Assembly (NCBI GenBank): GCA_002379425.1 | Contig: DFTH01000012.1 | Location: 45,858-109,857 of the forward strand | Origin: Prevotella sp. UBA4217 | Lineage (GTDB): Bacteria > Bacteroidota > Bacteroidia > Bacteroidales > Bacteroidaceae | Reading direction: 5' to 3' | Length of the DNA: 64,000 nucleotides | In this document: piece by piece, positions 8,334 to 18,000 of the stretch | Position numbering within the stretch: the stretch's first letter is position 1 | Layout of the letters: every line of letters starts with the position of its first letter | The notes under the pieces: model-generated | Told to the model about the DNA's origin: nothing | Databases searched by the model: none | What the model saw: the letters and a program-made list of their open reading frames with translations, nothing else | Position numbers and translations under genes: made by a program

Positions 8334-9725
8334 TCACATGTCATAGACCATCTGCATGAGCCGTTTGCCGAGGTCGTCGGCCTGCTCCATGGTCTGTGCC
8401 TCACTATAGATGCGGATGATGGGCTCCGTGTTTGACTTGCGCAGATGTACCCATCGGTCGGGGAAGTCGATCTTCACGCCGTCGATGTCGTTGACCACGG
8501 CGGAGTTGTCCTTGGCAAACATCTCCTTTACCTTCACTAAGATAGCATCAACATCTGTATCAGGAGTGAGGTCGATGCGATTCTTCGCAATCTGGTAGTC
8601 GGGGAAGGTCTGGCGCAGTTCACTGACCGTACAGCCTTTCTGTGCGAGACTGGAGAGGAACAGGGCAATACCCACGAGGGCGTCGCGGCCGTAGTGGCTC
8701 TCGGGATAGATAACGCCACCATTGCCCTCACCACCGATGACGGCTCCTACTTCCTTCATCTTCGTGGTGACGTTTACCTCGCCCACGGCTGCAGCAGTAT
8801 ATTTCCCGCCATGCTTCTCCGTAACATCGCGCAACGCACGTGTTGACGACAGGTTGCTGACGGTGTTGCCTGGCGTATGGGTGAGCACATAGTCGGCTAC
8901 GGCGACCAGCGTATATTCCTCACCGAACATGGTACCATCCTCGCAGATGAAAGCCAGTCGATCGACATCGGGATCGACGACGATACCCAGGTCGAAGCCA
9001 CCCTTCTTCATCTTGTCCATGATACCGTGAAGGTTCTTCTCCAACGGCTCGGGGTTGTGGGCGAAATCGCCTGTGCACTCACCATTGAGAATCTCGTAAT
9101 CGACGCCAAGAGCCTTGAACAACTCTGGAAGGATGATGCCTCCCACTGAGTTGATGGTATCTGCACAGACGCGGAACTTGCGCTGCCTGATGGCTTCGAG
9201 ATCTACGAGTTTCAGGTTCAGCACAGAGTCGATGTGGCGCTGGTTGAACGTATTGTCGATGGTCACCTTTCCCAGATGATCCACCTCGGCATAGTTGAAG
9301 TCCTCGCTCTCTGCGATACGGAGCACCTCGGCTCCATCGGCAGCAGTGAGGAACTCGCCCTCGCTGTTGAGCAGTTTCAGGGCGTTCCACTGGCGGGGGT
9401 TGTGCGAGGCGGTGATGATGATGCCGCCGTCGGCCCCAGACATGCGGACAGCCAGTTCCGTGGTGGGTGTGGTGGCATAGCCGATGTCGATGACATCATA
9501 GCCCATGCCTGTGAGGGTGCCGCATACAACATCGCGCACCATGGGACCCGAGATACGGCCGTCACGACCTACGACGACGACTGGCTTGTCGCCCTTGCGG
9601 GGCCGCTGTCCGATGAATGTAGCGTATGCTGTGGTAAACTTGACGATGTCCAGTGGATTAAGCGTATTGCCCGTGGGGCCTCCGATGGTGCCACGGATTC
9701 CGGAAATTGATTTGATCAGTGTCAT
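8334..9725 (-). CDS. glmM: Phosphoglucosamine mutase
   Basis: 463 residues of the alpha-D-phosphohexomutase family. It interconverts glucosamine 6-phosphate and glucosamine 1-phosphate on the way to UDP-GlcNAc for peptidoglycan and LPS. Visible motifs: SISGIRGTIGG at the N-terminus, the phosphoserine loop TASHNP (Ser107), the metal loop DPDVDR, the sugar-binding GEGNGG, and the phosphate-binding RKSNTEPIIRIYSE near the C-terminus. It lies 21 nt downstream of the DUF4827 gene. Other phosphohexomutases (phosphomannomutase, phosphoglucomutase) share these motifs, so the exact substrate is the likely but not certain assignment. Confidence 0.9.
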   Translation of the reverse strand: MTLIKSISGIRGTIGGPTGNTLNPLDIVKFTTAYATFIGQRPRKGDKPVVVVGRDGRISGPMVRDVVCGTLTGMGYDVIDIGYATTPTTELAVRMSGADGGIIITASHNPRQWNALKLLNSEGEFLTAADGAEVLRIAESEDFNYAEVDHLGKVTIDNTFNQRHIDSVLNLKLVDLEAIRQRKFRVCADTINSVGGIILPELFKALGVDYEILNGECTGDFAHNPEPLEKNLHGIMDKMKKGGFDLGIVVDPDVDRLAFICEDGTMFGEEYTLVAVADYVLTHTPGNTVSNLSSTRALRDVTEKHGGKYTAAAVGEVNVTTKMKEVGAVIGGEGNGGVIYPESHYGRDALVGIALFLSSLAQKGCTVSELRQTFPDYQIAKNRIDLTPDTDVDAILVKVKEMFAKDNSAVVNDIDGVKIDFPDRWVHLRKSNTEPIIRIYSEAQTMEQADDLGKRLMQMVYDM

Positions 9726-9746
9726 GGTTCGTTTTATAGAAAATTG

Positions 9747-10370
9747 TTATTGTTCCTTCTGAAGTGTCAACACATAGAAGTAGGGCACCACGTTGGATGA
9801 GGCTGTGACATGCCCTTGTGTGTGTGGAACGATGAGTTTTACCTTGGCGCACTCCTCGTCTTCCGACTGCGGGCGCCCTACCTTGACGTAGGAGAGTGGT
9901 ACTAACCAGCCTGCGGGTACGGAACTGGTATAAACGGTGTACATCACGCCGCTGAGGAAGGCTGCCGTAAAAGTGCTGCCGGAGCGAGATACGTACAGGA
10001 TGTCGGGGGAGAGGGCGTAGGCCGATGTGTTGTTGCGCAACTGGATTGTGTCTGCCAGGATATTGTACTCGGAGAAGCGGCATACGAGATTGCCTTTCTC
10101 CCCGTCTTGGAACATGGAGCCACAGCCCTTGCGGACGATCTGCATATAGACACCGTTCTTGTCGAACTTTACATACTCATTGCGCGATACGTCGGTCGTC
10201 TCGCCCTGCGCCTTGAACTGGTCTTCAGTGATCACGACGATGGATGAGTCGGAGATGAACTTGGCGATGGCGTTGCGTTCTTTTTCTTTCTTGTCGCCGT
10301 AAGTCTCGTAGTCATTACAACTGGTCAGGACGGCAGCGACGGTTATCATGATAAACAGGAGTCTCTTCAT
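9747..10370 (-). CDS. DUF4827 lipoprotein
   Basis: 207 residues from the chosen ATG at 10370; an in-frame ATG 24 nt upstream is rejected because it would spoil the signal peptide. The N-terminus MKRLLFIMITVAAVLTSCND is a lipoprotein signal with Cys18 as the lipidation site, so the mature protein is probably envelope-anchored. The body has beta-rich segments (VSRNEYVKFDKNGVYMQI ... YFYVLTLQKE) as in Bacteroidetes DUF4827 proteins, which have been compared with FKBP-type proteins; that relationship is from memory. A minus-strand -7 box TACTTTTG lies at 10392-10399. It precedes glmM in the same orientation with a 21-nt gap, suggesting a shared transcript. Confidence 0.8.
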   Translation of the reverse strand: MKRLLFIMITVAAVLTSCNDYETYGDKKEKERNAIAKFISDSSIVVITEDQFKAQGETTDVSRNEYVKFDKNGVYMQIVRKGCGSMFQDGEKGNLVCRFSEYNILADTIQLRNNTSAYALSPDILYVSRSGSTFTAAFLSGVMYTVYTSSVPAGWLVPLSYVKVGRPQSEDEECAKVKLIVPHTQGHVTASSNVVPYFYVLTLQKEQ

Positions 10371-10479
10371 CGTTTCTTGTAATTGACGGTGCAAAAGTAG
10401 TGAATTTAATTAAGAATGAAGAATGAAGAATTAAGAAATTGCCGCGACAGGACTATTTTTAACGCTTTGCTCTCTGCTC

Positions 10480-11520
10480 TTAACTCTTTTTCAGCAGCCC
10501 GGCATAGGCGCGTATCGCCTTCCTGACGGTTTCCACAGCCTCATCCATATTACCGTAGATACGTCCGCCGGCGGCATTGAGGTGACCGCCACCGTTGAAG
10601 AACTCCTCGGCCATCTTGTTACAGGGGAAGTCATCGACGGAGCGAAGGCTCACCCATACCAGGTCGCGCTTGTCGGTGTCCTCGCGCAGCGAGATGGAGA
10701 GGATCAGCCCCTTAATCTGCTGGGGAATGTTTACCAGTCCTTCGGCATCGCCCTTGATGAAGTGGAAGTGCTGCTGCTCCTCCTTGGTCAGCGTATAGAA
10801 GGCAGCATGGTATTCGGACAGGTAGGTGAGTTTCTCGTACATGACGTAGCCCATCAGACGGATGCGGTCCTCGGAGTAATTGTGATATACGTTCCGGTAG
10901 ATGCGGTCCTTGTCGATCCGCTTGGTGAGCAGTTCACTGATGATGAAGAATATCTCCGGAGCGGTGGAGTTGAAAGTGAAGCCCCCTGTGTCGGTCATCA
11001 TCCCACAGTAGATGGGGGCGGCAAACTGCTTGCCGAGGTCCTTGAAGCCGTCGAGTTGCCAGACGATGCGGAAAATGAGTTCGCAGGTGCTGGATGCCTC
11101 CGGGTGGGAGATGGTGAGGATGGTCTCGACATCTGGGTTGGGATGGTGGTCGATGAGGATGCGCTTGGCAGGAGTCGAGATGAGGGCCTGCTGCATGTCC
11201 TCCACGCGGCTGGGGGTGTTGTAGTCAAGGCAGAACACAAGGTCGGCGATCTTGAAGAGCATGTCGCATTTCTCGCGGTGCTTGTCGTAGCGCACGATTT
11301 TTTCCGTGTTGGGCATCCATTGCAGGAAGTCTGGGTACTGGTCGGGCACGACGACGACGGGCTCCTTGCCCTGTGAGCGCAGGTATTCGGCCCACCCCAG
11401 ACAGGAACCGATGGCATCACCGTCGGGACTCTTGTGGCAGGTGACCAGGATGGTCTCTGCATGAGAAATCAGGTGGCTTAGTTGGGCCACCTGATCTTCT
11501 GTCATGATATTGATATCCAT
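10480..11520 (-). CDS. nrnA: DHH/DHHA1 phosphoesterase (NrnA-like nanoRNase)
   Basis: 346 residues. DHH motifs in order: CHKSPDGDAIGSCLG (motif I with metal-binding His/Asp), FCLDYN (motif II), LIDHHPNPD (the DHH motif, near residue 140), and GMMTDTGGF (motif IV). The C-terminal DHHA1 domain carries GGGHLNAAGG. NrnA-type enzymes degrade 2-5-nt RNAs and dephosphorylate pAp; related members hydrolyse cyclic dinucleotides, so the precise substrate is open. The start codon abuts the stop of the upstream nucleotidyltransferase gene with no gap, indicating cotranscription and coupling. It has no membrane segment and should be cytoplasmic. Confidence 0.88.
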   Translation of the reverse strand: MDINIMTEDQVAQLSHLISHAETILVTCHKSPDGDAIGSCLGWAEYLRSQGKEPVVVVPDQYPDFLQWMPNTEKIVRYDKHREKCDMLFKIADLVFCLDYNTPSRVEDMQQALISTPAKRILIDHHPNPDVETILTISHPEASSTCELIFRIVWQLDGFKDLGKQFAAPIYCGMMTDTGGFTFNSTAPEIFFIISELLTKRIDKDRIYRNVYHNYSEDRIRLMGYVMYEKLTYLSEYHAAFYTLTKEEQQHFHFIKGDAEGLVNIPQQIKGLILSISLREDTDKRDLVWVSLRSVDDFPCNKMAEEFFNGGGHLNAAGGRIYGNMDEAVETVRKAIRAYAGLLKKS

Positions 11521-12462
11521 TTAGAAGAGTTGTTTGGGATAGACGCCTTCATCAACAAGTTGCTGAATGCGTGCCACAGTGGCATCGCGGTCGGCTGCGT
11601 ATGTCACGCCGAACCATTTGCTGGTGGTGTCGAGCACCTCAACGGTGGCCGTGCCGTCGTTGATGAGTTTGTTGACCATCAGGGGGATGAAGAACTCGGC
11701 CTTCAGGTTCTCGATGTTCTTCGGGTCGGAGAGGAACTCCTTGAAGTAGGCCTCGCTGTACTCGAAGTAGTCGGGGGTGAAGCCCCACATGTTCATGGAT
11801 ACGGGGGTGTTGTCGGCCACCTCAACCCACTGGCCGTTCTCGTCCTTGTAGCGGATGGGTTCAGTGGCGGCACCGGCATTGGATCCGTCAGCGGCACAGC
11901 GCACAATCTCCGTACGCTCTACGACGGTGGTCAGATGGCCCTTCTCGTTCTTGGAGCAGATGCCGCGGGCCACGGTACCGTTCTCGCTAAGGGTGTTGCC
12001 CACGCGGAAGCCCACCATGGCATACTGGTTCCTGGCACCCTCGGGGAGATTGCTGAGGAACTTGCCGATCACCATGAAGGCATCGCGGTTGTAGAAGTCG
12101 TCGCAGTTGATGACGCAGAAGGGCTCCTTGATCACGCCCTTGCCCATCAGCACGGCATGGTTGGTACCCCAAGGCTTCTGGCGACCTTCAGGTACGCTAA
12201 AACCTTCGGGCAGGGCATCGAGTGCCTGAAAGCATAGTTCGCACTTGACCTTGCCTTCATATTTGGAGAGGATCTGACTGCGGAACTGCTCCTCAAAGTC
12301 CTTGCGGATGACCCATACTATCTTGCCGAATCCGGCCTGGATGGCATCGTAGATAGAGTAGTCCATGATCGTCTCACCATTGGGCCCTAGACCGTCGAGT
12401 TGTTTCAGGCCGCCGTAGCGGCTTCCCATACCTGCTGCAAGCAGAAAAAGCGTTGGTTTCAT
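11521..12462 (-). CDS. Sugar-nucleotide (NTP) transferase
   Basis: 313 residues with the Rossmann-like nucleotidyltransferase signature LLAAGMGSRYGGLKQLDGLGPNGETIMDY split over the N-terminus, an internal VINCDDFYNRDAF (metal-binding Asp pair), and a C-terminal GVTYAADRDATV. It should transfer a nucleoside monophosphate to a sugar phosphate. The sugar and nucleotide are not identifiable. Expected partners in LPS or capsule synthesis are not adjacent. The minus-strand -7 box TATCTTTG at 12499-12506 lies 36 nt upstream, and the nrnA gene follows with no intergenic base. Confidence 0.8.
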   Translation of the reverse strand: MKPTLFLLAAGMGSRYGGLKQLDGLGPNGETIMDYSIYDAIQAGFGKIVWVIRKDFEEQFRSQILSKYEGKVKCELCFQALDALPEGFSVPEGRQKPWGTNHAVLMGKGVIKEPFCVINCDDFYNRDAFMVIGKFLSNLPEGARNQYAMVGFRVGNTLSENGTVARGICSKNEKGHLTTVVERTEIVRCAADGSNAGAATEPIRYKDENGQWVEVADNTPVSMNMWGFTPDYFEYSEAYFKEFLSDPKNIENLKAEFFIPLMVNKLINDGTATVEVLDTTSKWFGVTYAADRDATVARIQQLVDEGVYPKQLF

Positions 12463-12605
12463 AAGCGAATTATATTAGAGTTTTCAATAAATTGACTGCA
12501 AAGATACGAATATTAATTCATATATTCATCATTCATCATTCATAATTTTCCAGGCTTGACGCTTTTTTCGCAATTCTTAACGATGGAATTCCGCCCTTTG
12601 CCTGC

Positions 12606-15041
12606 TTAGAACGGATAGCCGATGGCGAAGTTGAGCGTGTGGAGGTCCTTGAACCTCTCGACATTGAAGAAGTAACCGGAGACACCGTTCTCGCATGGGA
12701 GGTGGAGGGCTATTCCCCAATCGACGCGGAGCACGAGGAATCCCAGATCGTATCGCAGTCCGAAGCCAGTGCCCAGGGCAATGTCGTTGAAGAAGCGTGA
12801 GGGCTTGAATTTCATCGTGTCGAACCATTTCTTCATGCCGTAGGTAAAAAGGATATCCTCGTCGGTCATGTTCTCCAGGTTATCGAAATTGAAGTCCTCT
12901 TCATCGTAAAACGATGTCATCCGCCACACATTGCCAGCGTCGAAGAAGATGGCTCCTTTCATATTGCCAAAGAGGGGCGTGCGGTATTCAAGGTTTGCCA
13001 CCAGTTTCAGGTCTCCGTTGCGCATGAGATAGAACATCTGGCGGAAGAACTTGTCTTTGAGCCCGAGGTCGGTGAACGCACCTGGACCGATATCGCGTAC
13101 GGTAAAGGCGCGGATGCTATTGGCACCTCCGACATAGTACTGTTCGGTGAGTGGCGCCTCCTTGCTATTGCCGTAACTCCAGATCACGCCGGCATTCACG
13201 TGGGCAATCAGACTGGACTCCGTGCCCATGCTCCAGGTCTTGGTGAAATCGGTCTCCAGTCGCAGGAACTGGGAATAGGGATTCTTAAAGAGTTTCTTCT
13301 CTTTCTCATTGAAAGACTTGCCTCTGGCCATGTCGATCAGTGATACCACATTGCCCGACTCCTCGATAGTGGTCTCCCAGCGGATGGGGTTGCGCAAGGT
13401 GGAGGGACTGGTATAGGTATAGGTGTAGCGCATCTTAGGGATGAAGTAGTCGCCCATGGTGCGCTCGAGGTAGGGGCTTTCAATCATCAGCGTATCGAAT
13501 CTGGCGGTGGTGGAGTTCTTGAACTGATACGTCACGGTGAGTGGTGAGAACTCGTGCTTGCTGGTGGCCGTGGGCTGCCAGCGGTAGGTCCACTCACCAG
13601 TCACGATATGCATTTTATAGTAGTCGGGGCGGCGCACGATGTCGGTGGAAACCTTGGCAAAGGTCGTCGGCGTGGCAAAGGGGCGCCTGCGGCGGATGCG
13701 GCGCCCATTCTTGTCGCGGCGCACACGGTCGCTGTTGTAGAAAGGTGCTATGATGCGGGGAAACTCGATGCTGACTTCCGCACCATACTGATAGGTGGCA
13801 CTGTTGTTACCACCGCCATGTTGCCATTCGTACGAACCGTGCAGGTTGATATCGAGTTTCTCACCGCCTCTGAAGAGGTTGCGCCGTGTGAAACCGATTT
13901 TCGCCTCAGGTCCATAGCGGCCGTTGGTGCGGCCGATGGCATTGGTCTCGATATAGAAGTCGTAAGGCTTGTCGAGCACACAGTTCAGGCGTAGGTCGAG
14001 AGTATCGGAATCTAATCTGGGCGTAAACTGGAAGTCGGTAGTTGAGAATATCCCATTGGCATTGATCTTACTGGCGGATTCCATGTAATTGTCGTAACTG
14101 AACTGCTGGCGTGGGCGCAACTTGAGGTCCTTGAGGATGATCCTGGGGCGGATGGGCGGGTTTTTGCCATTGAAGTAGATGGTGAGGTGGCGGCGCCTGA
14201 TGCTGTCGGTCAGTTGCTCGCGCATGGACTTCCGGAAGTGCACGCTCACGTTGCCTATATACCACTTCTTGAGGGCATTGTCAGGCAGGCCGTCGGCCAG
14301 TTGAAAGCGCAGTTGGGCTTTGTCGGCCACCTGGAAAGTATCGGCCAGATAGGAGGCATAAGTGCTGTTGTAATAGTAGTAGCCATTGTTGCGGAATAGG
14401 TTGCTGAGGCGGATGCGCTCACCGTCGAGCGTAGAGGCGCTGAAGGCACTGCCACTTTTGATCAACGATTCACTGCTGGTGGAGTCGATGAGTTGTCTTA
14501 GTGGCTTTGGGAAATTGGTATAGGCCACGCTGTCGAGAGTGAATAGTGAGTCGAGGCGCACGGTATATGCTATCTTGGATTTCTTCGGATTCTTCTGGGG
14601 TATGATCTCGTAGGTGACGTCACCTCGGAAGTAGCCGTTGTTCTGGAGGACGGAGCGTGCCACGGAGGCGCGCAGGGCAGGGTTGACCTGGCTCATCAGC
14701 ACGGGTGCCTTGCCAAACGACTTGGTCATCCACTTGGCAAACTTGGAGTCCTTGCCCGAAAACTTGTTGTATATCCAGAGGTGCCATGACCAGGGTACGG
14801 TGTAGTAACTACTGCCGAAGAGGGCACCGTTGGGCTCGGTGGCCAGGGCGGCCTCCAGTTCTTCCTTCGTGGTGCTGAGGTGGTCGTCAAAGGCCTTGTC
14901 GTTATAGTCTGGCGTGTCAGCGTAGGCAATCTTCTTCAGGCCCGTGAAGAGTTGATCGTCCTCAGGGATGTTCTTGGTCATCGAACAGGAGGTGAGGACC
15001 AATGAGAGGCAGAGCCATAGGAGTATATTATCTTGTTTCAT
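12606..15041 (-). CDS. tamL: TamL-type BamA-family outer-membrane lipoprotein
   Basis: 811 residues from the ATG at 15041. The N-terminus is a lipoprotein signal (LCLSLVLTSCSMTKNIPEDD), so this Omp85 protein is lipidated, the hallmark of Bacteroidetes TamL as opposed to proteobacterial TamA. POTRA-like segments occupy about residues 30-410, followed by a C-terminal barrel with the Omp85 hallmark near GGANSIRAFTVRDIGPG and ending FAIGYPF, a terminal Phe. TamL should work with TamB in outer-membrane protein or lipid homeostasis. It overlaps the tamB stop by 14 bp, so the two are translationally coupled. The longer upstream in-frame ORF lies inside tamB and is rejected. Confidence 0.9.
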   Translation of the reverse strand: MKQDNILLWLCLSLVLTSCSMTKNIPEDDQLFTGLKKIAYADTPDYNDKAFDDHLSTTKEELEAALATEPNGALFGSSYYTVPWSWHLWIYNKFSGKDSKFAKWMTKSFGKAPVLMSQVNPALRASVARSVLQNNGYFRGDVTYEIIPQKNPKKSKIAYTVRLDSLFTLDSVAYTNFPKPLRQLIDSTSSESLIKSGSAFSASTLDGERIRLSNLFRNNGYYYYNSTYASYLADTFQVADKAQLRFQLADGLPDNALKKWYIGNVSVHFRKSMREQLTDSIRRRHLTIYFNGKNPPIRPRIILKDLKLRPRQQFSYDNYMESASKINANGIFSTTDFQFTPRLDSDTLDLRLNCVLDKPYDFYIETNAIGRTNGRYGPEAKIGFTRRNLFRGGEKLDINLHGSYEWQHGGGNNSATYQYGAEVSIEFPRIIAPFYNSDRVRRDKNGRRIRRRRPFATPTTFAKVSTDIVRRPDYYKMHIVTGEWTYRWQPTATSKHEFSPLTVTYQFKNSTTARFDTLMIESPYLERTMGDYFIPKMRYTYTYTSPSTLRNPIRWETTIEESGNVVSLIDMARGKSFNEKEKKLFKNPYSQFLRLETDFTKTWSMGTESSLIAHVNAGVIWSYGNSKEAPLTEQYYVGGANSIRAFTVRDIGPGAFTDLGLKDKFFRQMFYLMRNGDLKLVANLEYRTPLFGNMKGAIFFDAGNVWRMTSFYDEEDFNFDNLENMTDEDILFTYGMKKWFDTMKFKPSRFFNDIALGTGFGLRYDLGFLVLRVDWGIALHLPCENGVSGYFFNVERFKDLHTLNFAIGYPF

Positions 15042-18000
15042 GGGGCGTGGGTCTGATGGAGTCTGTTTTAGTACTGTCGCGCTGCATGGAGGGCAGGGTC
15101 GTGGTCCGAGGACGTTGCATCTGAGGCTGTTGTTCTTTCTTCCAGAAACGGATGATATCCCAGAAATTATCGAGTCTCCTGCGCCACACGAAGCCTGCGC
15201 CATACATGCTGGTATAGCCTTCGAGCCAGTCATAGACATTCTGCTGGTAGAAAAGTTTGATGTTCTTAGTGGCATTCTGGTTCAGGCGGTATTCCATGGT
15301 TACATTGTCGAAGAATGACTTGTTTTGCCCAGAGAGGTCGCTATTGCCCGACGATACCTTTCCACCGATCTCAACCTTGAGGCGGTTGTTGAGGAACCGC
15401 TTGGCAAACTTAAACGAGTAGTCGGTGTGCATGTTGCCTGATGCATCTGTGCTGTTGTCGATGCCCACGCTGAGGTCGAGGGTCTTCAGGGCGGAGCCGG
15501 CGATGCTGTTGATCTCGCTCTGTAGGAAGGAACTGAGGGCGGAGTTCATCGAGAAACTGCCTGTGTCGCCCCCGGCAAGATACATGCCTGTGGTGAGCAT
15601 GCCCACTGCCAGTTTGCCTCGTTCGTCTGCCGACATCATGGCGAGATCATTGCTGACGGAATTGTCCTCTGGCGCGTCGATAGTGAACTCCAGCCCCATG
15701 TCGTTGAGGGTCTTGGTGATGATGACACCGCAGTCGAAGGTGACGCTCCGACTCTGCCCGTCATCTGCATTGACCGTTGCCTTTACGCGTTCTGTGGCAG
15801 TGATATTCAGTTTGGGGTTCATGGGGTCGCCAGTAAACTCCACATAACTGCCATCCTTGATAGTGAATGTCTTCAGAGGAATTACTGGCAGTGAATATTT
15901 CATCTCACCGCTGTTCAGAGTATAGCGGCCGGTCATGTTGATACCCTCCGAATTGTATTTCATGCGGAGGTCGCCCCCGCCCATCAGATCCAAATAGTTG
16001 GTCTGGTCGGGATTGAGGTTGCAGACGATATGGGCGCCTTCGGATACGTTGATAGTCAGGTCGGCTGTCAGTCCGCTGGGGGCCGGACGGGTGACGACGG
16101 TCTGGGTGGAGTCGGTGAAGTCAGTAAATTTCACCAGTTCATTCAGCCGGTTATCGGCAGAGAGTGGAGAGTCGAGCAACATGTACGTCATATCGGTAGA
16201 GCCTAAGACATCGAGTCTGCCGCGCATGTTCATCTCTTCCAACGGTCCCTGCAGACGGGCAAAGAAGTTCACATAGGCCTTGCCGTATGCAATGCTCTTG
16301 GCCTCCTGCTTGGCATTGATAAGTAGCAGGTCACGTGCCCGCATCCTCATGTCGATGCTGATATGCTCCGTGTCGGAGAAGTCGATGTCGCCCATTAGGT
16401 TTAGCGGCTGGTCGTTATAGGCATAGAGTCCGAAGTTCTCAAGGAGCAAGTGGCTGCCGACGATGCGCACGGGGTCATTGTCGAAGCGCATCCTGACACC
16501 GTAAGGGATACTCACTAAATAGGCAGAATCGACAAATATTTCACCATTGACGTCGGGATGCGTGGTCGTGCCTTGGATGGTGAGCGTTCCGTCGCCGTAG
16601 CCTTCTAATCCGATGATCTGATCGGGTACGAAACCGTTGGCAATGGAAAGTGGCATCCTTGTCATGGTGAAAGTGGCGTCGATGATACCCTCGCCTGTTC
16701 CCGAGACTTTTTTGTTCTGGTAGGAACCATTGAGCAGTCCGAACTCCTCGTCGTCGAGCATCAGGCGTGCCTCTACGGCGTGGGTGTCGTCTTCTTTCTG
16801 CAGATAGACGAATTCTGTACTGATGTTACCGATAGGTGAACCCTCATAGGTCATCTTCTGTATGGCCATATCGGAGGCCACGGAGAACTGTCCCTCTCGA
16901 TTCTGCACGATGTGGTAGTCGCCATCCAGTTTTCCCGTGATATGGGGCAGATAAGGTAGTACGGAGGTCACTTCACCCAGGTCCAGTCGGTGTAGGGAGA
17001 GGGTGAGGTCCTGCTGCATGGTAGAGTCTTGGTTCTCTGTATAGAGTTTCATACCTGTCATGTCGTCGGAGATCAGATCGACCTTTGCCTGTAATCTGTT
17101 GCTCTTGTCCAGGAAGATGAAATTGTCCTTATTCAGATTAAAATCCTTATAGCCAATGGTGGGGCGCTCTGGCATCAGTCTGAAGCGGATGCCCTGAGCC
17201 TCCATTTCTGCCGTGACTCCTAAGCGTACACCCATCTTTCCCTTGGCGTCATAGTAACGTAGTCCTGCCAGAAGACCATGCTCATGGAAATGCCCGTCGA
17301 GTAGGGCATTGAAGACGAATTGGGGATTCTTCTTGTTATTGCGTATCTGTCCCTGGTAGGTCAGACGATCGCCCTTTTGCGTCAGGTTCAGACGGATGGT
17401 ATCAATACGCGTACTGTCGTAGTTCAGAGAGTAGAGATAACTCTGCCCGTTGATACCAGTCTCTGGTGAGGTCGATAGGTCGAGCATCATCTCCTTGAAG
17501 GTGATGTCACTGGTCCTCAGCAAGTCGGCAATGGGGTTGTCACGCTTACTTTCTACGTGGAGTTTCAATGTGGGCAATAGTCGCTTCACGGCTGGTTGAT
17601 CGATGGTGTTCTGATTATATTGTGCCATCACCGAGTCGGAGAGCATGCTTACCTGTTTCAGCACATGTTCATAATCATCGCTGGCATCGAGTTTCACGAT
17701 GAAGTCGCCGCTCTGCGCCCTCACGATGGTGGTATCCTCATCTGTCTTTACCAGCAGGCCAATCTTGTCGGGGTGATAGGCCTTCTTCTTGTCTTGTATC
17801 AGAATGTCGCCCAAGAGTCCACTGATTCTATGGGTCTTCTTCAGGTCGGAGTTCAGGTCGATATTCCCATTAAAGCCGATGATTAATGGCTTTTTAACCA
17901 GTCGCATCCTGTAGAGGTCGGCTTTGTCCAATGCCGCCTGAATCGAGCCTTCAATCTTTTTGGTGTCAAGGAGGGCATCGAGGCTGATGGTGCCGTCGAG

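Noticed and set aside
11482..12237. Long plus-strand ORF (251 codons) opposite the sugar nucleotidyltransferase
   Set aside because: Shadow of the real minus-strand gene; lacks any recognisable motif. Similar opposite-strand ORFs (e.g. 30024-31007, 56072-57544) were dismissed likewise.
15042..15275. Upstream extension of the TamL gene
   Set aside because: It lies wholly inside tamB's coding region; the lipoprotein signal begins exactly at 15041.
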